Assembly (NCBI GenBank): GCA_030704615.1
Contig: CM060733.1
Coordinates: 1,490,001-1,554,000, forward strand
Reading direction: 5' to 3'
From: Takakia lepidozioides
Lineage: Eukaryota > Streptophyta > Takakiopsida > Takakiales > Takakiaceae
DNA: 64,000 bases
Every line of letters begins with the position of its first letter. Positions within the stretch are counted from its first letter, which is position 1. The translations under genes were made by a program, and so were the position numbers. The notes under the pieces were generated by a model. The model had not been told where the DNA came from and searched no databases. It was given only the letters and a program-made list of their open reading frames with translations. Below, piece by piece: positions 25,251-37,140 of this stretch.

Positions 25251-27112
25251 CCCGCTCAAACTGGGCGCGGGGTCAATGGCCACAAGGCTACGGCAAACAA
25301 CGTCTTATGAGTACAATCTCTCTCTTATGAGAGGTTGTTTCCACGAAGGCCAAGCTAGCTTTCAGCGAAACAGGGGCTGTGTGGATCATATCTTCACTCT
25401 AAGCCAGATTATCCAGGGAAGGAAAAAAGAAGGGAAACCCACTTATGTTTTTTTCCTGGATGTCAAAAAGGCTTATGACACAGTGTGGAGAGATGGCCTA
25501 TGGTTCCGCCTCTGGTCTTGTGGGATCAAGGGAAAGATGTGGAGAGTTGTCCACAACTTGTATGCTCACACCAAAAGCTGTGTCACTGTTAACGGACAGA
25601 AGTCCAACTTCTTTGACATAGACCAAGGTGTAGCTCAAGGATGTACTCTCTCCCCTCTGCTCTTCAATGTTGTCATCAATCAACTCCTCGAGGATGTGGA
25701 AAGTGAGGGATTTGGGTTAAGGGTGGGTGATACCACCATACCAGCCCTTATGTTTGCGGATGACTTCGCAGGCATAGGGGAGACTCCAACCAATCTCCAG
25801 GAGTTGATTGATTGCGCAAAGAGATACTTTGATCTTTGGGGGCTAGAGGCTAATGTCAGCAAATGTGCAGTGGTAGCATTCAACGACAGAGGAGAGGGAG
25901 GAAGTGATCTTAAGTGGCAGTGGGGTAGCCAAGAGATCCCGGTCCTCCCTTCCTACACTTACCTGGGCGTTGAGTTTTCCTCCAATTGTAATTGGGATGC
26001 ACATATCCGGAAAGTTGTTCAAACTGGCAAGGGCAAAGCTCTGGGGCTCACTAAATTTTTCCACTGCAGAGGGGTCAACTCTGAGGTTAAGAAAACCATG
26101 CTTTGTCGCTTTATTAGACCTGCCTTGGAGTATGGATCTGCAATATGGTTTGATAACTCCAACCAGGCTAAGTCTCTAGAATCCATTCGGGGTGCTTAAG
26201 TAGTGTATGTCAGCATGCTCCAAAACAGCCAATGTGGCTGTTCGGGGTGAGTTTGGCATTCCGTCCTTATGCTCCCGACGAGATGGATCCAAGGTCAGAT
26301 GGTGGGGTCAGCTGCAACATATGTCCAACACCAGATATCCTAAGTTAATCGACTCTCTATCTTGGAAACAAGACCGCCTTGTCAAACAGGCTGTCCTGGC
26401 AAAAGAGAGTAGAAGAGATTCTCAAGGACCTGGACCTGGAACCGCAAGTCTTGACCTTGCTGGATAAATCTGACTTAGAGGCTGTAGTGTCCAAAGCCAT
26501 GTCTGTTGCCATGAGATTGTCTGATGAAAATGAAGTTAGGCAGAAAACTTCCCTGAACTTGTTTCCTGTCGGTGACATTGGGGAGGACATCTTGGAAGAC
26601 CTCAAGGGTCTACCCACTCTCGGCACTAGACTGAAATTTAAACTCAGGGCAGGAAGCCTACCTTTGAACAGCAAACAGAAGCAGAGAGGAAAGGGAGAGT
26701 GCAATTGCCTGGGCAACCTGAAGACAGTATTCATTTTCTGATACACTGTCCGGGATTCTCTCAACAAAGAGGCTCTCTTCAAATCCATCAAGGGAATTGT
26801 GCCTATACCTCTGTTTACCAACTTTGAAAGTCTCGAGGCTGAGCCAAAAGCCCAGGCCCTCCTGAGGCCTAGTTTTTGGGCAAATCACACACAGCAGATT
26901 GATGCTTGTGTGAAGGGATTTCTAGAGGATATCTGGAAAACCCGGATTAATTCTATATATGAAGGTAAGTCTTACTACCAACGTCAGCCCCTGACAGAGG
27001 TAGGTTCTGTCCCTTTTGTTTCCGCTCAAACTGGTGCGGGGTCAATGGCCACAAGGCAAACGTCTTACGAGTACAATCTCTCTCTCTTATGAGTACAGTC
27101 TCTTTCTTTCTC

Positions 27113-27148
<36 letters not shown>

Positions 27149-27340
27149 ATGAGTACAGTCTCTTTCTTTCTCTTTCTCTCTCTCTCTCTCTTATGAGTAC
27201 AGTCTCTTTCTTTCTCTCTCTCTCTCTCAGGCACGTGAAGGGATTTCCAGAGGAAATCTGGAAAACCCGAAGCGATTGTTTATACCAAGGTAACTGGACT
27301 GAGCCCCTCACAAAGGGAGTATATGTTCCCTCTCCATGGG
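25249..27340 (+). mobile_element. LINE with reverse transcriptase, decayed, flanked by 3' segments
   Basis: A LINE 3' segment (25253-25310) is followed by an RT frame at 25325-26199. RT motifs seen: FFLDVKKAYDTVW, QGCTLSPLLFNVVINQLL and the catalytic MFADDF; then SKCAVVAF and FSSNCNWDAHIRKVVQTGKG in the thumb and connection region. The frame stops at 26199 and continues broken to about 26960 (QQIDACVKGFLEDIWKTRI), followed by one or two more copies of the 3' segment at 27020-27340 rich in CT repeats. No endonuclease or ORF1 was found, so the copy is 5'-truncated or rearranged. It begins about 170 bp after the BCAT stop codon, probably in its 3' UTR. Confidence 0.85.
27070..27232. repeat. CT-rich satellite with GAGTACAGT units
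   Basis: Tandem CT tracts are interrupted by repeated ATGAGTACAGTCTC at roughly 50-bp steps. It forms part of the LINE 3' tail. Confidence 0.8.
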
Positions 27341-27659
27341 CATGGGGTTGATGGCCCCAAAGCTATGGCAAACCATTTTATGAGTATATTTCTCTCGCCC
27401 GTTAGTTCTTTTGAGATTGCTGAAGCAATAGAACATCTATAGGGCTATAAAGCCGATTGGTGTGAAGGCATCATCAATGAGCTATTAAGCACGGTGGTGA
27501 TCCTATGGTAGAGGCCTTATCTGGAAGTCTGAAATTCTATACCCTTTTGCTTTTGTCAATCAGTATACGAAAGGCGACAGAAACAGCCTGGAAACTACTC
27601 TGGCATAACACTTCCTAGTGTAGTTGGCAAGCTGTTCTGTAGAATGTTAATCACCTGCC

Positions 27660-28620
27660 TTATGGTTGATTTGGAGAAAAAAGGGCCCAATGGATGGTTG
27701 AAGGAACATGTTGAAGGATTGAACCTAGGAACAACAACAGAAGCCTGGAGAGCTTTATCAAAAGAAAATCATGGGGCCAATTAATCTCCCCATCATCGGC
27801 ATCAGCAGGGCAGATTCCAAGCTTGGGTTCGTCCACCCAAGAAAAGCTTGAGTCGGAATTTTGCGGGTGCAGATGATGTTGCCCTTGCCCCAGTAGCGAT
27901 CCAACTCTTTGCAAAGCCTTCCTCCCCTCAGCCATGAGGTCGTAATGGACCCGCACCAGGACTGGTGGTTTCCCCTCGCAAACCCAGGAGCATCTAGACT
28001 TCCAAAACGTTCCAAAGAGTGTGAGCCCTTATTAGGCAGCTCCAAACAGGGCAATTAATACCCGGGACAATGTTGAACAGCAGAAGGAGGGGTGAATTAA
28101 TGTAAGGGAGCCACCGCCAATGGCTATAAAAAGCAAAAACGGGTCCACCTCCTAGCAACCATATGAAGAAGGCAGTGCTCGATGGTCTCAGGGAGAGAGT
28201 GGCAGACCGGGCAGGTCGGGTCATCTCACCGATTACAAAAGTAGACAGGCAATGCGGTTAGCCACCTTCCAAAGGAAAGCGCTGATCTTGGCAGCACGCT
28301 CTTTCCTCCAAATGTCTTTCCGGATCGGTTTCCAATTGTCAAGGCTTTGCAAGGACTCCATTTTTCCGCTTCCACTTGGAGGAGAAGGAAGTCTCGGGGA
28401 TAAAGCAACTTGTAACCAAGTCTCACTGAATAGGCTAAGAACGGGGAGTGCGAGTGATCCATCCACGACCACTCCCCTGAATCAAATTGGAGTCCGTCTA
28501 GGGATTAGGGAGAGAAACAAAAAAAAAAAAAGGGAGTGCAGGGACCAGTGAAGAGCCATCCAAGTGGTGGTTGGGGGTTTGCCGGCAAGCAGTTTGCGCT
28601 TCAGGGTCCAAAATACCAAG
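27660..28620 (-). mobile_element. LINE C-terminal (zinc-binding RT-associated) fragment
   Basis: Minus-strand frames between 28480 and 27660 look like the post-RT region of plant LINEs. IRKDIWRKERAAKISAFLWK resembles the zf-RVT start, and PTCPVC-like and LERFGSLDAPG stretches follow. Frames are shifted at least twice. It may be the 3' continuation of the minus-strand LINE at 34155-31000, separated by later insertions. Confidence 0.6.
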
Positions 28621-30990
28621 CCCCCCCCATTGTGCTTTGGCTGACATATTAGTTGTTTCCAAGCAATGAGTCAGGGCCGTCTATGTGGTGACGCGGGGGA
28701 GGCTCCTCAAATGAAATTACGAATCATCACGTTAATTGAGCAAATAGGCTTAGATCCCGGTGCCCAAACAGCCGCAAACATATATATAGTATATATTAGT
28801 ATATATCAAGCTTTCCATTAAATAGCTGATGGTTCAGTGCCTGTATAAATATAAATATAAACAGTGTAAACAGTTTACATAGCAAGAGATAGAATTTTTG
28901 TAGAAACTCTCTACAAACTCAGTTGCACTCACCAGCAAGCCCAAGCCAAATGACACAATCCCCAAAGAACAACCTTAATCTAATAAAGGAGGTCATTTTG
29001 ATTGAGAACCTAGCGAGCCGTCATGACAACTACAGCTGAAGCACAACCCCCATTTTTGATCTACTTACACTATGCACCTTCAAGCACAGGATTGAACCAC
29101 ATATCTAAAAAGGGTGCTCACTACAACGTCCTGGAGCAGCCGCTACCCTAGTCGTCCTGGAGCAGTCGTCGTCCTAGGGCAGCCTCAAGCCACTTGGTCC
29201 CACCATCCTATCTCCCACCACTGCACGTTCCTGCTACAGCAACTCACTGGTCCCACCCACCCTGGGGCCACCACTCCTGTCGTCGTTCTTCAAAGCTCCA
29301 GAAGTTTCCAGATCGTAGGTTGTTCTAGAATGTTCCATAGCCCACCAGCCGTCTCCTTTTCTAGAACTTTCCCCTGTTTCTACGCAGGGACCTACACCTG
29401 CCCTCATTATTCGCACGTTCCAGCGGCCCAGGTCGCCCTCCCCATTGGCTGGGCCATTCGCCTTCATCTTTCTGACCTTTCCGAGTAATGCCTTGGGATC
29501 CTTAATTTTCGGACCTTTCATTTCATTAATTAATACAGGTGGTCTTATTACATTGGCCCCCTCTTTTAACTTCTGGACCACGCTAATTCCTGGACCACTC
29601 TAGAATTAACCGGGCCCGAATGAAACTCCTTTACATATAGAGACGCAAGAAGGATCTGGTTGGCCACCAATGTTATGCCAGCAATGGATAACAAGGTCGA
29701 ACTCCAGAAAGGGAAGATTACGTAAAACTACCTCAAACCTTTGGTCATCAGACAGATCATAACCAAAATTGGTAACCCATGAGGGTGACTGACTATCCGG
29801 GAGCCATTTAAGTCCTAGCGAGTCCCCCAACGGAAACTGTGCATCAGCTGCACATCATGGGCAACTCTTGATAGCATCCCAACAGATTTTTCCCATTAAT
29901 TAATCTTAACCCCTAAACGACGGGGTCGGCCCGATTTTTCATCCATCCATAGCATGCACGGATGAAGTCCGATGAACAAGCGGCTTGAATGAAAAATGTA
30001 GCGCGGAACAAGCTGCACACGCAGGTCTTGATGGCGCCCCCAACAGATAAAAACTCCGCCGTCGGGAATTTTTTGAAGTTTGGAAATTGCAGGATTTTGG
30101 GTGGAGGGGGGGGCACGGGGATTGACCATTGACGTGGCAGGTGGCAGCGGCCACGCGGGTGGGATTTTGCGGGGGGGGGGGGGGGGGGGGCCATGCAGGG
30201 GTTGGAGTCGGTGAGGCCCTCCCCAAAACACTGAGGAACACCGGGACGACTCGAATAAGCTAGCCCTGGCAAATAATGGGAAACCTCGACGTGGCCCGGA
30301 AAACGTCGCCGGATTCAGGCGAAATTCCGGCCAGCGATTGCCTGACCTGGAGGAGGCGGAAATGTCACAAAATCCCACATCCCAAATAGAATCTAGGGAA
30401 TTTTTGGGAAATTCTTGGGCAGGCTTATGTAGTTCTTGGCCTATGAGGGACTGACCGTTGGAATTCCCAATTGAAGAAAAATTTGGGGTCCCAATGGGAC
30501 CTCTACCATTTCCTTTGCAAATTCTCTTTTTGGACCCCCATTCCAACCACATACAAAGCACCCCCCCTCTTCATTTTGGCAGATTGGGGTGAAATTTGGT
30601 GTGAGGGTTTGGGATTGTGCACTTCACTAGAATATAGCACTTTTTCTCCCAGGAAAATTTGGGATCCTGGATTTTTTGCTTGGTCAAACATGAGCTTTTG
30701 CTTTGTTTTTTCCAATTTTCAAAAAATGCACCATCTTAAAATGTTATAATCTCCCAAACTACACGGTGGAATCTCCCCAAATTTGGGGGGCTTGTGCATC
30801 TGGTATGTAGGAATACGTTTGTATGGTTCATCCAGGTGGATGAACGTTGGTAGGCAGGCAGCCGCTGACATGTGAGGGTGGGTCCCGGAATTGTCCAAAA
30901 ACCCAAAAACTGCTCTAGTCCGGGTTAAGGTCCGAGGCCATACAAAAGTGTGAAAGAAACTCAAAAGCCGAGTAATAATGGGTTTGGCTG
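28621..30990. other. Unassigned, probably repeat-derived stretch
   Basis: No host gene was found. Minus-strand frames at 29830-29606 and 30561-29896 have no confirmed domain; the first (RFEVVLRNLPFLEFDLVIHCW) could be a decayed LINE ORF1. A run of about 20 G lies at 30171-30190. The sequence separates two parts of what may be one LINE. Confidence 0.35.
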
Positions 30991-30999
30991 AGTTATCTA

Positions 31000-32474
31000 A
31001 TAGCAGGAGGACCGTATCGTATCGTCAGCATACATTGAGATATTAATGCTCAAGAATTATGTACAGGATGGGGGATAGTGAACCCAATAATATCCCTTCT
31101 AGCCTCCAGTATGTGTCCAAGGCTATCAGCTCCTATCAAGAAAAAGAAGAGAGCAAGGGGACATCCCTAACGTACCTACCTAGACAAAGGGAAAAAATAT
31201 GAGATCATTCTATTAACCATTACTTTCAGTGTTTCTTTTTTCACTTTTCCAAAATCGCCATAAGGGCCACACGTGAATTCTACCCGGCGCCCACGAGGCG
31301 AAAATAACGAGGTGGCAGGGTTAGAAAAGTGGCTATATAACAGGTGTCACATTTTAACAGTTTCATGTAGGAAAAATCTGGCTTCTGATATTTAACCAGT
31401 GGCACTTTCTGGAAAAAAAATTTGATTTTTACTCCCATAATCCCCTTTGTAAAAGTAGCTGACCCATTTTCCAGGTCGAGATCTGGCGATTTTTTGTCAG
31501 ATTTAAAAACACTGACTACTTTGCTGGAGGCAGAAAAGAGCAAGAAGTTTACCCATTCTAGAAGGCCTTTGCATACCATCTGTATGTAGGGCACCTATCA
31601 AGAATCCAATCAATAGAGTCGAATGTTTTTTCAAAGTCTAGCATCAAGAAAGCAACATGCTGGTTTACCTAGCTTGCTAGTCATGAACATGGCTTCATTA
31701 GCACATAAAATATCCAAAATTGATTGATTTTTCATAAATCCCGTCTGTTGGATGATTTTGGATAACATGCAGCATTGGTTGAATTCTAAGCACTTATCTT
31801 ATAAGACACATTCAATAGTGTGATGGGTCAATAATTGGAGATGCATTCCCTATCTCCTTTTTTGAAAATGGTTGTGACTAAGCCGTGAGAAAGTTGTGAT
31901 CATGGCATAATTCCTTTTGCGAGGACATCATTGGCCATGTTGAGGAAATCATCCCCAATGGTAAGCCACATATTTTTAAAGAATTCCACAGACATTCCAT
32001 CAAGCCCCGGGGCTTTCCCAAAAGAGAGACCCTAAACAGCAAATCCCAGCTCTTGCATTGTAAAAGGGGAAGCAAGCTCCAGGCACAAGGCAGGCAGTCC
32101 AGCGCCCTAGTCTGAGCAAGTATTGGGCGGGTATTATTTTTCTAATACTAGCCGGGTCCGGGTATTGAAGGAAAATTAATTTTCAATACCAGCCGGTTCT
32201 GTAGTATTGAAAGATTCTCTTAATTTTAATACCCGCCGGTTCTCAATAGTGGTATGATTTTTGATTTGCAGACGGGTATCAATAGGGTGGGTATTCCAAT
32301 CTAATACCAGCCGGTTATCAACCCAGATATAGATAAATAAATTAAAATTAAAATAACCATTAAATAATTAGTGTGTCTTTAATTGAATTTAGAAGATTTT
32401 CACTTGATTTCACAAAGAAATTAATTATTATGTTGCAAAATTCAGACTTTACATTACATAATAAAAAAAGAATA

Positions 32475-32505
<31 letters not shown>

Positions 32506-34155
32506 GACATGTGCTAAGAAATGAATAATAGTGGCGGGCTCTTGGGGCTGGACATGGCCTCCCTCACATGTGCACCCTCTTACCCTGACCCCTGATATCA
32601 TGTGCACCTGCCCAATTTCCTATTCATACCATGGTATAGTCCTTGTTTTTGCCCCTAATACGGGTCCGGGTCCGGGTATTGTCTTGGCAATACCAGCCGG
32701 CCCGGTTATCAACCACAGTATTGGAATTGCAAATACTAGCCGGGTCAGTTATTCAATACCCTGGTTGATACCCGGCCAGACCGTATATACCATTGCAACA
32801 CCGGTCTGAGCTATAAGAGTTTGAGGACTAGAGAGCGGCCTAGAGCTGAAGGAGAGTTTAAAAAAATTTGTCGTGTACTATCAATATCCTTGGGGTTGGA
32901 TAAGGTTTCTCCGAGGCCATTCTTGAGCAAAGAAATGGCAGTTGTCATCCTCCGTTGTCTAGCTTTAACAAAAAAAATACCTTGTCATTTTTCACCCCCA
33001 AGACACCAATCGACCCCAGCCTTCCTTCTAAAGTTATCTTCTTTGAACCAAACATTTGAGCGAGGCCTTCTCCTTCACGGCCGAAGCCATTGCCATATCT
33101 ATTAAGAGCCGTTGATGCACTTAGCTTACCCAATATATCAACGTAGAAGAGGCAAAATTATTGGCTGCGTCTTTCCATAATTCCCCAATCAGAGTGATAT
33201 TGGCAGGAACCCCCAAGATGCTAGAGTTCAACTTGAAATAACCTCTTTCCTTGATCGTTGTTCCAAGTGGGATGAAGAGGATCGAGACCTCAAAGTGATC
33301 AAAGTCATGCAGCATCGGGCCCATGTGGCAATGTCTAAAGAAGGGGAGAATGGCTGGAGAGTAATAAATACAAGTCGAGCCATTCCCAAAGCAAGGGGCT
33401 CTATTATTGGACTAGGAAAAGCGGTGATTGCCATGTTGTGTTGCACATGGATGCCCATGCCATTCTTTCATCAGTAGATACCCCATAGGGGAGGGGGTCA
33501 AACCTATCCTCATCCCAGTCAACCATGTTAAAGTCCCCTCCTAAGACCCATTGTTCCACAACAGACAGCTCTAACATCTTAGACTTTATGAGGTCCCAAA
33601 ATTTATCCTATCATCCACTACATTCGGGGCATAAATGTAGCCCAGGCCAGTCTGACCCACTGAATTTGATGATTTAAAGAATGCACATCGCACCCCTCCT
33701 TGTAGCCACCAATATGTTTGAACAAGAGAAGATAATAGGGAGGGAAACAACAAAAATGTTGTGCCCCCTCTAGAGTCGATAACAGCGGGATTCCATAAAG
33801 CCGCGTGAGCAGGCTATAAGGTGCTACCAATTGAAGTAATTTTCTTTGTATCCAATTTGTGTTTTTACAAGAAAATGACCAATTGTTTAGAAATCAAATG
33901 AGCTGCCTATTGCTTGATTCTAGCACGTTTGGGGACAAATGCGTAAGAACCTATACCTCTAATGTTCCACGTAGACAAGGAAAAACTCATTGGGGATAAA
34001 ACAAGAGCCCATGGGATCCCATGATTTGAAGGCAAAAGAGGTGCGAAAAAGAAGTTAGTCCTTTTGTCAAAAGAAATGAGGCGTGAATGCCATTTGAATC
34101 TCGTGGGAGGGGCCGTAGTTAAAGGTAACTCAATTACGGTGTGAAGATTCAACAT
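31000..34155 (-). mobile_element. LINE with endonuclease and reverse transcriptase, decayed and interrupted
   Basis: Read on the minus strand, an endonuclease start lies at 34000-33910 (SLSTWNIRGIGSYAFVPKRA) and a second endonuclease motif near 33560-33500 (VLGGDFNMVDWDEDRF). The RT region follows: 32075-31880 (fingers-like, broken), about 31860-31795 (KKGDRECISNY, PITLLNVSYK), about 31655-31590 (AFLMLDFEKTFDSIDWIL) and about 31090-31030 (LSPILYIILE). Frames are broken throughout. A 686-bp hAT-like insertion splits it at 32118-32803. This is an L1-type order (endonuclease before RT). Confidence 0.8.
32118..32803. mobile_element. Probable non-autonomous hAT element
   Basis: The segment is bounded by an identical 8-bp direct repeat GTCTGAGC (32110-32117 and 32804-32811), the target-duplication length of hAT elements. 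Its ends read AAGTATTG at the left and, reverse-complemented at the right, CGGTGTTG, an imperfect inverted repeat close to the CAGTGTTG start common in hAT elements. Inside, motifs such as TACCAGCCGG and CCGGGTATTG recur in both orientations near each end, as in subterminal repeats. A run of C (about 28) lies at 32478-32505. No transposase frame was seen. Confidence 0.65.
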
Positions 34156-34406
34156 ACCATAGCGCTGTGTTTTTTAACCCAGCACCGTAAATTGCCTTTT
34201 GGGTGCTCGGATTGAACATATAACAATAGAAGAGATATGTAAGTCAAGAAATGAAGTCAGGAAAAACATCCATTGTGAGTGTGCCATAGAATGAGTGAGT
34301 AAGGTGGAGCATGACATTCACCATTGGGGGGGAGTCGACCGTCTCCTCTAGATGAGCAAAGCTTAGAGACAGGGCCAAAATATTCACTAGATGCAACCGG
34401 CCTCTT

Positions 34407-36071
34407 TTGACTGTATATGACCTTGATTACGGTGCGAGAGATGCAACCTTCGAGTGTATAATTTTGAGCAGGTATGGAAACTTTGAGAAAACTAACATAG
34501 AGTCTTCTGCCTTTTCTTATCTTCGTGCTAATATGACAAACAAGTATGATGGCATCCAAACTGTCACTATCACCATCAGTAGCAACCTTGTAAAGCACCA
34601 TGAAGAATGTTTTGTCAAAACGGCAGCATTGAGGATTGAGAACTTTGGTTTGCGCCCTAAACAGAAGTGGGAGAAAGGGGATAGCGATGTGACAATAAGA
34701 TTCAGCTATGCCACAACTGTTGAAATGCTTACTCCATTCGTTCTTGTTGTGGAGCTCTATTTTTTTCCAACTGAATCAATCTATGAATTTGTATCACGGA
34801 CGTGAGAGAAATTTGTAACCTCCACTCTCTTGGTGGTACCGGAGGCAAATATACAGCAAGTATGACCTAAAAGTTGTCGACGGTATCGGTCTTGAAGATA
34901 TTCGGATTGTAAGTTTTAATCCTATGTTTTTAACTTTACAAAATGACAAATTTGAACATGCAGATTTGACATGATGGTTTTAAAGTTTTATTTCTAGTTA
35001 TCAACTTTCTTCTGATTCACAATGATACAAATGTCTTCATGAACATATAGTTTGAATTTTCATTTAGATGTGTTGGTTTTCACTCATGATAATTGTACAG
35101 CATGCTTACGTCTTCATAATGCTATAGTTAATAGTATGCTATTTTGTACATAGTGTAGGCATTAGACTTTAGTTTTCATCTATATCCTTTTTTTTGCCAA
35201 CATGCTAACAATTTGATATCTATTATTTAGTGACATTATCTCTTACACAATAATAGATATGACAATAGTACGTGTTTAGTTTTAGAAATCTATACAACAA
35301 TAGAGTTTGTGACTTGTTTATGGTGCATTGTAAGTACATTTAATCCATTTTTATAATTTTACAACATGTTGTAAATCTGGTTTTTTCCTTGCAATGGTTG
35401 AAAGTGATATATGTTGTGTTTGATGTCATGTGGGTAAGTTTTATTCCTTCATTTCATTCTGAGTATGAACACTTGACAACTACTTTCCGGACTGGGGGAA
35501 TAGCATGTGTTGTTTTAACGCACATCACAATTACACACAATGGTGATGTTCCACTACTGACATCTTCATCATCAATTTTCACACCTATTCTTGATCATGT
35601 TATACATCATCGCCTTCAAGCAGTTTTTAACACTCTTACGTCATAAAAAGGAGCACAAGCCGTTGTGGCACGACAAATAAGCTTTGAAATATTTTTTATT
35701 CGATCTGTTTCAACATTGTAAGTTGGTTATCTCATTTGGATATAAATTCTGGCCATACAGATTATCTGGGTTTTTTTTGTATGTATCCAACGCAACTTCA
35801 TTTCAAGCGTGTAATATGCTCCAATTGTCATTTCATTGACATTGTCTTGCAACAAGGTGATCTATACTTTTGCAATACAGGTCAAGCAATCCATCCATGT
35901 GCATTAGAAAGATGTATTACTGGTCGCATGTCAAGTACTGCAGCTTCTAGAGTTGATTGTCAAGTTAAGGAAAAATGGTTGCACACAGTTGTAGGACTTG
36001 ATGAATCTGATCTTTTGATAGCACATCAGGAGAATCGTGTGAGTGTAGTTGGTCGGATCTCCAAAATTTGA
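34407..36071 (+). pseudogene. RPA1-like (OB-fold) remnant, possibly Helitron-borne
   Basis: Three plus-strand frames resemble, in order, DNA-binding domains A, B and C of the large RPA subunit. At about 34560-34730: FVKTAALRIENFGLRP and TIRFSYATTVEML (A-like). At 35460-35630: GIACVVLTHITIT, then PLLTSSSSIF and HRLQAVFNTL (B-like). At 35800-36060: CSNC, then LYFCN, and TVVGLDESDLL (zinc-containing C-like). The gap 34810-35390 is AT-rich. RPA-like genes occur as host genes and as cargo or parts of plant Helitrons (established); I saw no helicase and did not find Helitron ends. Identification rests on pattern memory and is tentative. Confidence 0.45.
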
Positions 36072-36289
36072 TTGAGATGCATATTTGCACTTAGCCATGT
36101 CTCTGAAATTGTAGGATATGATGCAACTTAGATAATTTGATTCAAATTAGTTTTCATCTATTTTAGTTGTCGTCATTGAACGCAAAACATTAAACATAAA
36201 ACTTACATTGGTGGTGGTTCACTATCACATTTCAGAATATTTTCATTGTCGTTTCTTGGTTTAAATGTTGGTTGCAAATGAAGAACTGT

Positions 36290-37140
36290 TTTATATTATA
36301 ACTTCGTTATTGTTGATTTGTTATTATCTTCTTGAAGTTGTTAGATCTTATTGAAAAAAAACTGTAATTAATCAATAAATTTATTCTATAAAATATAGTA
36401 CATATTTATCAATTTTTATTTTTCTTAAATTTGTTATATATCTCTTTTTAATGAATGTAGGTGATATTTTTATTTTAGATTTTTAATCAATAAATGATTT
36501 TTTATGTCTAGTAATATCCATAACTTTTCCGATTTTCAAAACCTTTATTTTTTTCATATCTTAGATCCCTTCATGTCCCCATAGATCCATCAATTTATAT
36601 ACAAATGAAGAATTAAGTTTTTTACAAAACTGATTTAATTTGAATATATTACGTCTTTATAGTATTGACATTTGCAATCTTTAGAAGTTAAGAGAGAGAG
36701 AAGACTCTGGTCAAAACCGGCGTAAGTAAGAGCCACTTTGCCTTGCGGCTACTGCCCCATTTTGGGGGTGGGCCCTATGTTTAGAAGTTAATATAATTCT
36801 ATTATATATTATAAACTTATTTTGTTGTTGATTTATTTTTATTTCTTAAAAAATATTGTGATTAATCAATATTTATAATCTATAAAATAAAATAAAATAT
36901 TTATCAATCTCCAATTCTTCTTAAATTGTTGTATATCATTTTTTAAATGAATGTAGGCGATTTTTTATATTAAATATTTTATTATTAAAGGATATTTTCA
37001 GTCTAGTAATATGCTTTTCCCTTCAATAATCTCAAAAAATTCTCAAAAAATTAAAAACAAATATCCACATTTTCCAACTTTTCAAATTCTCAACTTCTTA
37101 GATCCTTTCAGGTCCCTTTAGATCCATCAATTTATATATA
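36290..37140. repeat. Diverged direct duplication, period about 495-537 bp, AT-rich
   Basis: Matching landmarks are ATTAATCAAT at 36367 and 36861, ATGAATGTAG at 36451 and 36947, GTCTAGTAAT at 36506 and 37001, and AGATCCATCAATTTATAT at 36583 and 37120. The two copies are diverged and separated by a small GC-richer insertion. No coding function is apparent. Confidence 0.8.
36692..36780 (-). mobile_element. Short SINE-like insertion with 11-bp flanking repeat
   Basis: An 89-bp GC-richer segment in AT-rich DNA is flanked by TTAGAAGTTAA at 36681-36691 and 36781-36791. Read on the minus strand it carries GTAGCCGCAAGG and, downstream, GGTTTTGACC, which loosely resemble tRNA-type box A and box B, and ends in TCTCTCTCTC. 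It could be a short tRNA-derived SINE or simply part of the flanking duplication. Confidence 0.4.

Noticed and set aside
34407-36071. MCM-like zinc and OB region
   Set aside because: The Cys pairs in the third block first suggested an MCM N-terminal domain, but the order of three blocks fits RPA1 better and no AAA+ motifs follow.
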